DNA of 64,000 nt from Changshengia sp963803165 (lineage in GTDB: Bacteria; Chloroflexota; Dormibacteria; Aeolococcales; Aeolococcaceae), in contig CAWDLK010000001.1 of NCBI GenBank assembly GCA_963803165.1, positions 62,001 to 126,000 on the forward strand, given 5' to 3'. The position numbers were made by a program, and so were the translations under genes. The notes below the pieces were generated by a model, which was not told the DNA's origin, did not search any database, and saw only the letters and a program-made list of their open reading frames with translations. The first letter of the stretch is position 1. Each line of letters opens with the position of its first letter. Shown piece after piece: positions 43,399 through 52,729 of the stretch.

Positions 43399-43440
43399 TC
43401 CGGGGAGGCGGCGGCCCGCCGGACGCGGCTGGGCCCCGGA
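43399..43440. terminator. Hairpin between CaCA exchanger and repeat-protein genes
   Basis: TCCGGGG (43399-43405) pairs with CCCCGGA (43434-43440), enclosing further GC pairing. It begins just after the exchanger stop and lies between convergent genes. Confidence 0.45.
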
Positions 43441-43472
43441 CCCTCAGCTGACCGGAGGGAGCGGAGCCGGGC

Positions 43473-44870
43473 TCAGTGACCGTGGCCCCCCGGGCCCGGA
43501 CCGGACCTCCCCCCCACGGAGCCGGGCCCGACGCTGTGCGAGGACGGGTGGCTGTCGCCGCCCGAGGCCGGGTCGTGGCCTCCGGTGCCGCTCCCGCCCG
43601 AGGAGCTGGTCCCCCGATCGCTGAAGGACACGGGGCCGGCGATGCCGACGTGGACCGCGGTCAGGCTCGGAGCGCCGGAGGAGAGGTGGCCGACCGCCCA
43701 CGGCGACGGTGGCGCCATCGGGTGGTGGGGCGAGAGGGAGATGACGACGACGGTGCCGGCGTCGACGGTGTCGGTTCCGGCCGAGGTCCCGTACACGACC
43801 ACCACGTCACCGACGGAGACGTCGCCATAGCCGGGCGAGCTCACTCCATGATCCCGGTAGACGGTCGACCCGGAGAGGTCGACGGTCCAGGTCTGATGGT
43901 TGCGGGCGGTGATCGTGAAGCTCCCGGTGGCGCTGGTGGGCGCGGTGGCGACGGTGCCCTGGACCACCGGCCGCTGGATGATGACCACGCTGCTGGCGCT
44001 GACGACGTCGGTCCCCGCGCTGGTCCCGTACACCACCACCTCGTCGCCCACCCCGATGGCGGAGAAGCCGGGCGAGGTGACCCCGCGCTCGGTGTAGCCG
44101 GTCGACCCGGTGAGGTCGACGGTCAAGGTCCGGGCCTTCCAGGCCGTGACCGTGAAGCTCCCCGTGGCGCTGGTGGGCGCGGTGGCCACCGTCCCCACCA
44201 CTGCCGCGCGCACCATGATCGACACCGCGCTGGCGCTCACCGTGTCGGTCCCGGTGGAGCTCCCGAAGACCACCACGCCGTCGCCCACGGCCACGCTCGA
44301 GTATGTCGGCGACGCCACCCCGCGCTCGGTGTAGCTGGTCGACCCGGTGAGGTCGACGGTCCAGGTCGTCCCCCCGTGGGCTGTGACCGTGAAGCTGCCG
44401 GTGGCGCCGCTCGGGGCGGTGGCCACCGTGCCGACCACCACCGGCCTCTGGACCAGCCACACGCTGGTGGCGTCGACGGTGTCCGAGCCGGCGGATGTCC
44501 CGTCGACCGCGGCCTCATCGCCGACGGCGACGCTGGAGTAGCCGAGCGAGCTGACCCCCGGCTCGGCGTAGGTGGTCGAGGTGGAGAGGTCGACGGTCCA
44601 GGTGGTGCCCCCGTGGGCGAGGAGGGTGAAGCTGCCGGTGGCGCTCGACGGAGCAGAGCTCACCGTCCCCGAGACGAGCGGCGGCGAGGACGGGGATCCG
44701 AACCCGGGGCCCCAGTGGTCCCAGGGCACGGCGCCGACACCGACGGCCCCGCCCACCAGCAGGCCGAGCGCCATCCCGGCGCCCACGACTCCCCTGACCA
44801 CCGCGCCGCCCGGGAGGGCACGTCGCGCCACGCGCAGGGGCGAGGCGCCGGAGCTCGTGTGGATGCTCAT
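43473..44870 (-). CDS. Secreted protein with four 79-residue DUF5666-like beta repeats
   Basis: 465 residues. An N-terminal export/membrane segment (VVRGVVGAGMALGLLVGGAVGVGA) is followed by four tandem repeats at residues 65-143, 144-222, 223-301 and 302-380. Each is built as GTVATAPTSATGSFTV...TWTVDLTGST.Y...GV.SP.YS.VAVGD.VVVYGTSAGTDTVSA. This is the small OB-like barrel layout of DUF5666. The C-terminal ~50 residues are Gly/Ser/His-rich, perhaps metal-binding or wall-spanning. The ATG at 44870 has GGAGAAGG 5 nt upstream. Function unknown; likely extracytoplasmic structural or binding protein. Confidence 0.75.
   Translation of the reverse strand: MSIHTSSGASPLRVARRALPGGAVVRGVVGAGMALGLLVGGAVGVGAVPWDHWGPGFGSPSSPPLVSGTVSSAPSSATGSFTLLAHGGTTWTVDLSTSTTYAEPGVSSLGYSSVAVGDEAAVDGTSAGSDTVDATSVWLVQRPVVVGTVATAPSGATGSFTVTAHGGTTWTVDLTGSTSYTERGVASPTYSSVAVGDGVVVFGSSTGTDTVSASAVSIMVRAAVVGTVATAPTSATGSFTVTAWKARTLTVDLTGSTGYTERGVTSPGFSAIGVGDEVVVYGTSAGTDVVSASSVVIIQRPVVQGTVATAPTSATGSFTITARNHQTWTVDLSGSTVYRDHGVSSPGYGDVSVGDVVVVYGTSAGTDTVDAGTVVVISLSPHHPMAPPSPWAVGHLSSGAPSLTAVHVGIAGPVSFSDRGTSSSGGSGTGGHDPASGGDSHPSSHSVGPGSVGGRSGPGPGGHGH
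43731..44678 (-). repeat. Four tandem 237-bp coding repeats
   Basis: Four in-frame units of exactly 79 codons with no spacer. Units 2 and 3 are closest to each other; unit 1 is most diverged. The equal lengths point to intragenic duplication of one domain. Confidence 0.85.
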
Positions 44871-45025
44871 GGGACCTTCTCCTCCTGGAACGCCGGCACG
44901 CCCCCCCGGCGCACGGCCCACGAGATCGGTTGTCGATCGAGGTTCTCGACCGCCAGGTTAGCCGAGGCGTACCGCCCGTGTCACCAGCCCGTCATCAGGC
45001 TGTCACGTGGCACGATCGGGCGGCG

Positions 45026-45835
45026 ATGGCAGCGGATCCCGACGCCTACACCCACGGACACCAGGAAGCGGTGCTCCGGGCGCATCGCTGGCGGACCGCG
45101 GAGAACTCGGCCGCCTACCTCCTGCCCCATCTCCGCCCGGGGATGCGCCTGCTCGACATCGGCTGCGGGCCGGGGACGCTCACCGCCGACCTGGCCGCGC
45201 GGGTCGCCCCCGGGGAGGCTCTCGCCATCGACGTCGCGCCCGAGGTGGTCGCCGAAGCGGAGGCCCACGCTCGGAGGAGCGGTGCCGGGAACCTCACCTT
45301 TCAGGTCGGGGACTTCCGCTCCGCCGGGCTGGCGGAGGCGGGGTTCGACGTGGTCCACGCCCACCAGGTGCTCCAGCACCTCCGCGACCCGGTGGGTGCC
45401 CTGGGTGCCATGCGCCGGCTGCTCCGCCCCGGGGGAGTGGCCGCGGCCCGTGACGGCGACTACTCGGCGATGGCCTGGTGGCCGGCGGAGGACCGGCTCG
45501 ACCGCTGGCGTGAGATCTACCTGGCGGTCACCCGGCGCAACGGCGCCGAGGCCGACGCCGGGCGGCGGCTGCTGAGCTGGGCTCGGGAGGCGGGGTTCCC
45601 GGACGTCGTGTACTCGACGTCGAACTGGACGTTCGCCACCTCGGAGGACCGCCGCTGGTGGTCGGAGCTGTGGGCCGAGCGCACCACCTCGTCGGACCTC
45701 GGCCGGCAGGCGATCGAGTACGGGATCGCGACGGCGGCGGAGCTGGCCGAGGTCGCCGCCGGCTGGCGGGCCTGGGGGACGGCCCGGGATGGCGTCTTCA
45801 TCGTGGTCTGCGGGGAGATCCTCGCCCGCGGCTGA
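45026..45835 (+). CDS. SAM-dependent methyltransferase (UbiE/Methyltransf_11 type)
   Basis: 269 residues. The opening HRWRTAENSAAYLLPHLRPGM is typical of a family of small-molecule methyltransferases. Motif I is RLLDIGCGPGTLTADLA, post-I ALAIDVAPEVVAEAEAH, motif II FDVVHAHQVLQHLRDPVGAL, motif III RLLRPGGVAAARDGDY. A GAACTC inside TAENSA reads the canonical residues, so the frame is intact here. Substrate unknown. It is followed about 100 bp later by the ABC exporter operon. Confidence 0.85.
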   Translation: MAADPDAYTHGHQEAVLRAHRWRTAENSAAYLLPHLRPGMRLLDIGCGPGTLTADLAARVAPGEALAIDVAPEVVAEAEAHARRSGAGNLTFQVGDFRSAGLAEAGFDVVHAHQVLQHLRDPVGALGAMRRLLRPGGVAAARDGDYSAMAWWPAEDRLDRWREIYLAVTRRNGAEADAGRRLLSWAREAGFPDVVYSTSNWTFATSEDRRWWSELWAERTTSSDLGRQAIEYGIATAAELAEVAAGWRAWGTARDGVFIVVCGEILARG

Positions 45836-45919
45836 CCGTCCGGGTGCTGGGGCGCAGCTCGCGCACGGTGGGGCCGCGAGCGCCGCGCCGGCGCACCCTC
45901 GGGCCGGTGCCGGATCGGA

Positions 45920-45925
45920 TACAGT
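45920..45925 (+). promoter_or_regulatory. -10 box TACAGT of the ABC exporter operon
   Basis: TACAGT lies 8 nt before the ATG at 45934, giving a leaderless or nearly leaderless mRNA. Confidence 0.45.
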
Positions 45926-45933
45926 CGCGCCCG

Positions 45934-46904
<971 letters not shown>

Positions 46905-46908
<4 letters not shown>

Positions 46909-47696
46909 GAAACCTGGTCCGCTCAGAGTGGCGCAAGCTCATGACCACCCAGCTGTGGTGGCCGCTGCTGGTCGCTGCGGTGGCGATCTCGGCGCTGGAG
47001 GCCGCGGCCGAGATCGGTGCTTCGACCAGCACGATGGGGGGAGGGCCTCCGGGGGCTCCTCCGCCACCCAACCCGCTCCTCGATCCCGCCCACCAGCGGT
47101 CGCTCGCCACTGCGGGGGCGATCGCGGGGATCTTCGCGCTCGTCGTGGGGATCGTCATGGTCACCAGCGAGTTCCGCCACCTCACCTCTCGACCGACCTT
47201 CCTGATCGAGCCGCGGCGCCGCCGGGTGATCGGCGCCAAGCTGGTGGTCGCCGCCCTGGTCGGGGCCCTCTATGCGATCGCGAGCGCGATGGCCGTCGCG
47301 GCGGTGATGGCCCTCTGGCTGGGGGCCGAGGGCATCTCCATCGGATGGATCGGCCAGGGCGTGGTCGGAAGCCTGGCCAGATCGATGCTCGCCGTGGTGA
47401 TCTACGCGGTCGTCGGCGTCGGTGTCGGCACCCTGGTGCGCAACCAGCTCGCCGCGGTGATCGGCGGTCTCGGGTTCTTCCTGGTCGCCGAGACCCTCAT
47501 CGCGGCGATCCCCGGCGTTCAGAGGGTGTACCCGCTCCTCCCCGGGCCGGCCTCGGATGCCCTGGTCGGCTCGCCGCTCCCCAGCGTCGGCGGCCCCAGC
47601 CTGACCCCGTGGGAGGGGGGCCTGCTGTTCGCCGCGTGGGCCCTGGGGCTCGCCCTCTGTGCCGGGGTGACCACGCTGCGCCGCGACATCCCGTAG
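46905..47696 (+). CDS. ABC-2 type transporter permease
   Basis: 263 residues with six predicted membrane helices. It begins MRNLVRSEWRKLMTTQLWW, the usual cytoplasmic entry of ABC-2 permeases. The conserved FALVVGIVMVTSEFRHLTSRPTFLIEPRRRRVIGAKLVV segment connects helix 2 and the coupling region. It forms the channel partner of the upstream ATPase. Confidence 0.88.
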
Positions 47697-47722
47697 GGGG
47701 ATGCCGTGGGGCGGCAGGCGGC

Positions 47723-48400
47723 TCAGCGCCGCCCCAGCCCCACCAGGCGCTCGATCACCTCCTCCGGCCGGCGGAGGAGGACCGTCCCGTTGGAGCTCTC
47801 GGCCAGGGGGTCGAGGAGCGGCGGTCCCCATGCGGCCATCCACACGGTGACGCCGGCGCGGAGGCCCGCCTCCAGGTCGAGCTGGTTGTCCCCCACGAAG
47901 ACCGCCCGGCCGGGGGCCACGCCGAGCCGGGCCAGTGCCAGCAGCAGCCCCTCGGGGCTGGGTTTGGGCTCGCCGACGTCGTCGAGCCCGATCACGACCG
48001 GGAAGTGCCGGCCGAGACCGGTCGCCGCCAGGCTCCGTTCGAGCTCCACGACCCGCCGCGAGGAGACCACGCCGAGGCGGAGGCGCAGCCGACCCAGCTC
48101 CTCGACGACGCGGAGCACCCCGGGGAAGCGCGCGGGCTGCACCTGGCGTTCGAAGAGAGCGAGGACCTCGGAGACCCGGCCGGGCCAGGCGAGCTCGATG
48201 CGCCGGGCGAGAGGTTCGCCATCGTGACCCCAGAAGATGGCGGCACCGGGTGCCGCGCTGGGGTCCTCCTCGACCAGCTGGGCGACCGCGCTCTCGTCGG
48301 CGGACCGGCTGGCCACCAGCGTGCCGTCGTAGTCGAAGACCACGGCGTCGACGGAGCGCTCCGGCGGGGCGGGCCGCCCGGACCCCGTGGTCGCCGTCAG
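47723..48400 (-). CDS. HAD-family phosphatase (phosphoglycolate phosphatase-like)
   Basis: About 225 residues. Motif I is VVFDYDGTLVASRSADE with both aspartates, followed by a small helical cap. Motif II is LGVVSSRRVVELE, motif III Lys in DDVGEPKPSPEGLLLAL and motif IV VFVGDNQLDLEAGLRAG. The start is uncertain: CTG 48400 overlaps the stop of the upstream membrane protein gene (CTGA), while the nearest GTG is the VVFDYDG valine itself, too short at the N-terminus. It likely hydrolyses a phosphorylated small metabolite. Confidence 0.82.
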   Translation of the reverse strand: MTATTGSGRPAPPERSVDAVVFDYDGTLVASRSADESAVAQLVEEDPSAAPGAAIFWGHDGEPLARRIELAWPGRVSEVLALFERQVQPARFPGVLRVVEELGRLRLRLGVVSSRRVVELERSLAATGLGRHFPVVIGLDDVGEPKPSPEGLLLALARLGVAPGRAVFVGDNQLDLEAGLRAGVTVWMAAWGPPLLDPLAESSNGTVLLRRPEEVIERLVGLGRR

Positions 48401-48750
48401 TGGAAGAGGAGCATCGCGGCGCCGGCGCCGACGATGAGGGGGGCTCCGACGCAGGCGGCGATCATCTGCACGGAGTCCGTCTCCCGGGGCCACCACTGAT
48501 GGGGGACGGCGCGGTTGATCGGTACTCGAGCCCGCCGCCGCCGCGCCGGCTGGCCGAGGACCACGGTGCAGGCGAGGCAGAAGAGGGAGGCGAGGAGGGC
48601 ATAGTCGGCGGTCTGCGTGGCGGCGTGGGTGGCCCCGGCGCGCCACAGGAGTGCCACGACGGTGAACGTCGCCAGGCCCAGGGCGGCTCCGAGCAGCGCA
48701 CCGAGAAGGGGGGCGGCAAGGCTGAGGCGTGGCTCGCGCTGGACCGGCAT
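48397..48750 (-). CDS. Small multi-span membrane protein, hypothetical
   Basis: 117 residues with three to four hydrophobic segments: LAAPLLGALLGAALGLATFTVVALLW, YALLASLFCLACTVVLG, then a basic loop (QPARRRRARVPINRAVPHQWW), and MIAACVGAPLIVGAGAAMLLF at the C-terminus. No family recognised. ATG 48750 lies 10 nt after a TACGCT -10 box (48766-48761). The stop overlaps a possible CTG start of the HAD gene. Confidence 0.6.
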   Translation of the reverse strand: MPVQREPRLSLAAPLLGALLGAALGLATFTVVALLWRAGATHAATQTADYALLASLFCLACTVVLGQPARRRRARVPINRAVPHQWWPRETDSVQMIAACVGAPLIVGAGAAMLLFH

Positions 48751-48840
48751 GATGCGGCTCAGCGTACCACCCGGTGACGATCCGGCAAGGAGGCTCCGCG
48801 ACCGCCTGCTCCGTCACACCGAGGCCGTCGGAATGACGAT

Positions 48841-48892
48841 CTGCAACGAAGCTGGCACGCAGGTTGACCGGATCGTTGCAGGCGCCTAATCT
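48841..48892 (+). promoter_or_regulatory. Consensus-like promoter with an overlapping inverted repeat, upstream of the LysM-transglycosylase gene
   Basis: A -35 TTGACC (48864-48869) and -10 TAATCT (48887-48892) are separated by exactly 17 bp, the best canonical promoter in the window. An inverted repeat CTGCAACGA (48841-48849) and TCGTTGCAG (48873-48881) flanks the -35 and enters the spacer. This is a good layout for repressor or activator control. The leader to ATG 48964 is about 65 nt and contains CAGGAAG as ribosome-binding site. Confidence 0.6.
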
Positions 48893-48963
48893 CAGATCGC
48901 ACCGCTAGGAGCGGGGCACGTCCCCCCACCGATCCCACCCAACGTCCCAGCAGGAAGACCCCC

Positions 48964-49761
48964 ATGCCCCCATCCTCCCGGATCGCCCTCGCGGCCCTCG
49001 GCGCCACTGCCGTCGCGGTCGCACCCGCCGCGGTGATGGCGTCCACCTACGTGGTGCGCCCGGGCGACACGCTGAGCGGGATCGCCCTGCGCCATGGCTC
49101 CTCCGTCCAGGCCATCGTCGACGCCAACCGCCTGGCCGACCTCGCTCCGCTGCGGGTCGGACAGCTGCTGGAGATCCCCGACCCCACCCGCAGCCTGCCC
49201 TCCTATGTGGCCGGCAGCGAGGACCTCGACGCCTGCACCATCGCGTCGGGCGAGACCCTGTGGATCATCTCGCGGCGTTACGGCGTGGACCCCACGGCCC
49301 TGGCGCGCGCCAACGGGCTGAACGTCAACGCCCTGCTGCCCGCCGGCGCCCAGATCCAGGTCCCGGGCCGGCTGGTCCGGGTGAGCGCCCTGCTCGCCCA
49401 CGTCGCCCAGCAGGTGCAGGTGCAACCGGGGCTCGTCAAAGCCGTGGCATGGATGGAATCGGGATGGCGCCAGGACCTCACCTCCCCCACCGGGGCGGTG
49501 GGACTGATGCAGATCGAGCCCTACACCGGAGAGTGGGTCTCCCAGTTCCTCGCCCACCGCGCCCTCAACGTCCGGACCGCCGAGGACAACGTGACGGCCG
49601 GCGCGCTCCTTCTCGGCCATCTGCTCTGGATGCACGAGGGGGACACCGCCCGGGCCCTGGCCGCCTACTACCAGGGCGACGCCAGCATCGGTGAGCACGG
49701 GCTCTTCCTCGACACCCAGCAGTACCAGCGGGCGGTTATCGAACTCATCGCGTCGGAGTAG
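48964..49761 (+). CDS. Secreted LysM-domain lytic transglycosylase
   Basis: 265 residues. A signal peptide (IALAALGATAVAVAPAAVMA) is followed by two LysM peptidoglycan-binding domains (YVVRPGDTLSGIALRHGSSVQAIVDAN; CTIASGETLWIISRRYGVDPTALARAN). A C-terminal SLT domain follows with catalytic Glu in VAWMESGWRQDLTSPTGAVGLMQI and a TAEDNVTAGALLLGHLL helix. It would cleave the glycan backbone of peptidoglycan outside the membrane. It has its own regulated-looking promoter, implying condition-specific use. A second, membrane-anchored transglycosylase is at 26434-27163. Confidence 0.9.
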   Translation: MPPSSRIALAALGATAVAVAPAAVMASTYVVRPGDTLSGIALRHGSSVQAIVDANRLADLAPLRVGQLLEIPDPTRSLPSYVAGSEDLDACTIASGETLWIISRRYGVDPTALARANGLNVNALLPAGAQIQVPGRLVRVSALLAHVAQQVQVQPGLVKAVAWMESGWRQDLTSPTGAVGLMQIEPYTGEWVSQFLAHRALNVRTAEDNVTAGALLLGHLLWMHEGDTARALAAYYQGDASIGEHGLFLDTQQYQRAVIELIASE

Positions 49762-49788
49762 AGGGCCGGACCCGACCGCCGGGCGGGC

Positions 49789-49809
49789 TTCTCCACAGGC
49801 TTGTGCACA
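49789..49809 (+). other. Two DnaA-box-like 9-mers
   Basis: TTCTCCACA (49789-49797, one mismatch to TTATCCACA) and TTGTGCACA (49801-49809, two mismatches) are direct neighbours in the spacer between convergent genes. Two boxes alone do not make an origin; they could be a DnaA-titration or chance site. Confidence 0.2.
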
Positions 49810-49856
49810 AAACCCACAAGGCGGGGTGAGCTTGGCGGGAAAGGTGCGTGCGGCAC

Positions 49857-50657
49857 CTACCGCCGGCTGATCTCCCCCACCGGCAGCGAGAGGCAGCGCA
49901 CCCCACCGCCGGCCTTGATGAACTCGCCCATGGGGAGGCCGAGGCCCCGGTAGCCCGCCTCGCGGAGGGGCCCGGCGAGGCCCTCCACCGGGGTCGAGGA
50001 GACCACCACGTCGCCGACCGGCATGGCGTTGCAGACGAAGCCCTGAGCCAGGTCGTCGGGGACCTCGATGACCCGCGGGGCGAGGCGCCGCACCAGCGCC
50101 AGCGAGTCCGGCGAGAACGCCGCCGGCGCGATCAGGAGGGTGCGGGAGTCGAGCGGACAGAAGCAGGTGTCGAGGTGGTAGAAGCGGGGGTCCACCAGCT
50201 CGACGGCGACGGCGTCGACGCCGAGCGCTCGAGCCACCGCCGGGATCGCCGCCCGGTCGCTGCGGAACCCGTGACCGCAGATCAGGGTGTCGCCGAGGAA
50301 GAGCGCATCGCCAGCGCCCTCGAAGGCGAGATCGCCGGTGTCGAGGGCCGGCAGCCCCCAGCTGTCGAAGAGGTCCCGCCAATGGCTCTCCTCCCCGCGC
50401 CTCTCTGCGTGGCGAAAACGGCTGAGCACCACCCGGCCGGCGTGGACCACCCCCGCGTTGGCGGTGAAGACCATGTCGGGAAGCCCGGCGACGGGGTCGG
50501 CGAGCACCACCTCGACGCCCAGATCGGCATAGGTGGAGCGGAGCCCCTCCCACTGCCGCTGGGCGCGCCGGCGATCCACCGGGCTGCCCACGTGCATCCA
50601 GGGGTTGATCTCGTACTCGATCCCGTAGTGGGACGGGGGGCACATCAGGATGGGCAT
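49857..50657 (-). CDS. Dimethylarginine dimethylaminohydrolase / amidinotransferase-family protein
   Basis: 266 residues with the pentein fold of the guanidine-modifying superfamily. It opens ILMCPPSHYGIEYEINPWM; the substrate Asp/Glu region is LPDMVFTANAGVV. The catalytic His sits in VDPRFYHLDTCFCPLD and the nucleophilic Cys in EFIKAGGGVRCLSLPVG. The best fit is DDAH or an ornithine/arginine amidinohydrolase producing citrulline or ornithine. No arginine catabolic genes are adjacent, so the physiological substrate is open. It is convergent with the LysM gene. Confidence 0.82.
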   Translation of the reverse strand: MPILMCPPSHYGIEYEINPWMHVGSPVDRRRAQRQWEGLRSTYADLGVEVVLADPVAGLPDMVFTANAGVVHAGRVVLSRFRHAERRGEESHWRDLFDSWGLPALDTGDLAFEGAGDALFLGDTLICGHGFRSDRAAIPAVARALGVDAVAVELVDPRFYHLDTCFCPLDSRTLLIAPAAFSPDSLALVRRLAPRVIEVPDDLAQGFVCNAMPVGDVVVSSTPVEGLAGPLREAGYRGLGLPMGEFIKAGGGVRCLSLPVGEISRR

Positions 50658-50762
50658 CGCCGATGCCTCGTCGGGACGGGCCGATCGCGACCAGGGCGGG
50701 GAGCTCCCGTCAACCGCTGCCCCGATGATCGCACAGGCCCCGCTCGCCCGAGCGGGCCGGGC

Positions 50763-51812
50763 TCACCCCGTGGCGGGCGGCGGCATCTCCAGGGGGAGGG
50801 CCGCCAGCACCGTGGGACGGAAGCCGGCGCCCGCCACGGGGCGGCCGGGTGGCGGGGGCACGGGGTCGCGGCGGATGCACCAGGTGGGGTCGACGTCGTC
50901 CCGCAGGGTGACCACCTCCGGCTGCCGGAGGCTCCCGTCCGCACCCCGGCCGCGGTGGTCGACGGTGGCGATGACCGGCGAGCGCATCCGTCCGCCGGGG
51001 GCCGCCCACCTCCAGAGGGTCGAGGTCTCGGCGATCTCCGCCCTCCCCGCGTCCACCAGCCGGGAGCCCAGGTGCTCGGCGAGCTGGAGGCGGCGGCGGC
51101 GGGTCGAGCCGAGCACCCTCTCGGCTCCCACCACGACGCAGTTGGCACGCCCCCGCAGCGCGATGCGGAGCCGGTCCGGCGATGCCACCCCGGGGCGATA
51201 GGGGGCGCTCCCGCGCCGGGCCAGGAGGGCCGGGAGGTGCCGGGGAGCGGCGGCCTCGGCGAGGGCCTCCCCCTGTCCGGGAACCCAGTCGGGCACCTGG
51301 ATCCGCTGGTCGGGCAGGACGAGGCTGCGGAGCAGGTCGAGGCGGCGGTCCAGGCCGAGGCCCATGGTCTCCCGGCCGTCGAGGTGGAGGATGTCGATGG
51401 CGAGATAGACGGCGGGCAGACGCTGCTGGGCCGCGGGCCCGAGGGCCATCCGCTCCCCCAGCGCCGCGAGGTCCGGGCAGCCGGAGGGGTCGAGCACGGC
51501 GACCACCCCGTCGAGCACCACCGAGCGCGGGGGCAGGGTGGCGGCCGCGGCCATGATCTCCGGGTAACGCGCGCTGACGTCGCTGAGGGTCTCGCTCTGC
51601 AGGTGGACGCCGCCGGACGAGGCGAAGAGGAGGGTGCGCGCCCCGTCCCAGTCGATCGAGAAGCGGAAGTCCGGGTCGTCGAAAGCCCCCGCGCAGGGGA
51701 CCGAGAACTCCGGCAGGACGCGCCCGGGCAGCGCCGGCGGGACGGGAAGCCGGAGCGGCAGGGGCGGATCGGCGCTGTGAGCGTGCCGGCCCCGGTCCGC
51801 GGACGGGCCCAC
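50763..51812 (-). CDS. Ku-linked DNA-ligase-like protein lacking the adenylation lysine
   Basis: 349 residues from GTG 51812, 5 bp after the Ku stop. The fold of an ATP-dependent ligase adenylation domain is readable, with FSIDWDGARTLLF (motif I), VVLDGVVAVLDPSG, LAIDILHLDGRE (motif III) and YRPGVASPDRLRIALRG (motifs IV-V). An OB-like part follows with VVVGAERVLGSTRRRRLQLAEHL. In LigD motif I is ELKYDGIR; here the nucleophilic Lys is Asp. The DGE glutamate is Val and the motif V K-x-K lysines are replaced. It therefore looks like a non-catalytic pseudoligase, perhaps a structural partner for Ku or LigD. Confidence 0.7.
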   Translation of the reverse strand: MGPSADRGRHAHSADPPLPLRLPVPPALPGRVLPEFSVPCAGAFDDPDFRFSIDWDGARTLLFASSGGVHLQSETLSDVSARYPEIMAAAATLPPRSVVLDGVVAVLDPSGCPDLAALGERMALGPAAQQRLPAVYLAIDILHLDGRETMGLGLDRRLDLLRSLVLPDQRIQVPDWVPGQGEALAEAAAPRHLPALLARRGSAPYRPGVASPDRLRIALRGRANCVVVGAERVLGSTRRRRLQLAEHLGSRLVDAGRAEIAETSTLWRWAAPGGRMRSPVIATVDHRGRGADGSLRQPEVVTLRDDVDPTWCIRRDPVPPPPGRPVAGAGFRPTVLAALPLEMPPPATG

Positions 51813-51817
51813 GTCGG

Positions 51818-52669
51818 TCAGGAGGCCCGGCGGCGGCGACCGGAGGCGGCGACCCGCGCCGGCAGCTCCACCTCGGCGTCGGCGGCCTGGCGGTTGCGGG
51901 CCGCGGCCTCGACCGACGCCCGGAGCGCCGCCATGAGGTCGGTGACCTGGGCGATCGCCGGCGCGGGGGCGTGCTCGGCCGGCCGGTCGCCGAGCTTGGC
52001 CTCGACCATGCGGACGACGGCGTCGCGGTAGTCGTCGCGGTGACGAGCGGGGTCGAAGTGGGCGGCGAGGTTGTCGATGAGCATCACCGCCATCTCGAGC
52101 TCGCGGGCGTGGACGTCGACGTCGGCCTCGGGGAGGCTGAGCTCCCCGGCGTCCCGGATCTCGTCCGGCCAGTGGAGGGTGTTGAGCAGGATCGCGCGCT
52201 CGTGGAGTGCCAGCCGGCAGAGCTGCTCGCGCTCGCGCATCGCGACCTTGCCCACCGCGACCCTGCCGGTCTTCTCCAGGGCCATCTTGAGGAGCTGGTA
52301 CGGCTTGACCCCCACCGGCTCGGGCTCGAGGTAGTAGGCACCCTTGACGTAGACCCCGGCGTCGATCTCGGCGTCATCGCAGAACTCGAGGATCTCGATG
52401 GTGTGGGTGGTGCTCAGGGGGAGGTTGTCCAGCTCCTCGTCCTCCACCCGCACGTACTCGTCCTTGGCGACCTCGAAGCCGCGCACCGCGTCGTTCCATC
52501 CGACCTCACGGTCCTCGACCGGACACCAGCGCTTGTTGCGCAGGGGCGAGCCGTCCCGGGGACAGAGGAGCCGGAAGGAGACTCCCTTGGACTCGTTGGC
52601 GAGGTACATGCGCACCGGGATGGCGACCATGCCGAAGCTGATGGCGCCCCGCCACATCGACCTGGGCAT
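51818..52669 (-). CDS. ku: Non-homologous end joining protein Ku
   Basis: 283 residues. The bacterial Ku core is clear: MPRSMWRGAISFGMVAIPVRMY, NKRWCPVEDREVGWNDAVRGFEV, YVRVEDEELDNLPLSTTHTIEILEF, AYYLEPEPVGVKPYQLLKMAL, GKVAMREREQLCRL and a C-terminal LMAALRASVEAAARNR helix with a basic tail for DNA. It forms a ring dimer on broken ends and recruits LigD (2814-5519). The ATG lies 6 nt after TATACT. The pseudoligase follows in the same operon. Confidence 0.95.
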   Translation of the reverse strand: MPRSMWRGAISFGMVAIPVRMYLANESKGVSFRLLCPRDGSPLRNKRWCPVEDREVGWNDAVRGFEVAKDEYVRVEDEELDNLPLSTTHTIEILEFCDDAEIDAGVYVKGAYYLEPEPVGVKPYQLLKMALEKTGRVAVGKVAMREREQLCRLALHERAILLNTLHWPDEIRDAGELSLPEADVDVHARELEMAVMLIDNLAAHFDPARHRDDYRDAVVRMVEAKLGDRPAEHAPAPAIAQVTDLMAALRASVEAAARNRQAADAEVELPARVAASGRRRRAS

Positions 52670-52675
52670 CGACCG

Positions 52676-52681
52676 AGTATA
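52676..52681 (-). promoter_or_regulatory. -10 box TATACT, leaderless promoter of ku
   Basis: TATACT on the minus strand is followed by 6 nt and the ATG at 52669, the closest match to TATAAT among the leaderless promoters here. Confidence 0.55.
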
Positions 52682-52729
52682 TGCGGGAGCCCCCGAAAGT
52701 GGTGCCCGCGGGTCAGGGTTCCCCGAGCG

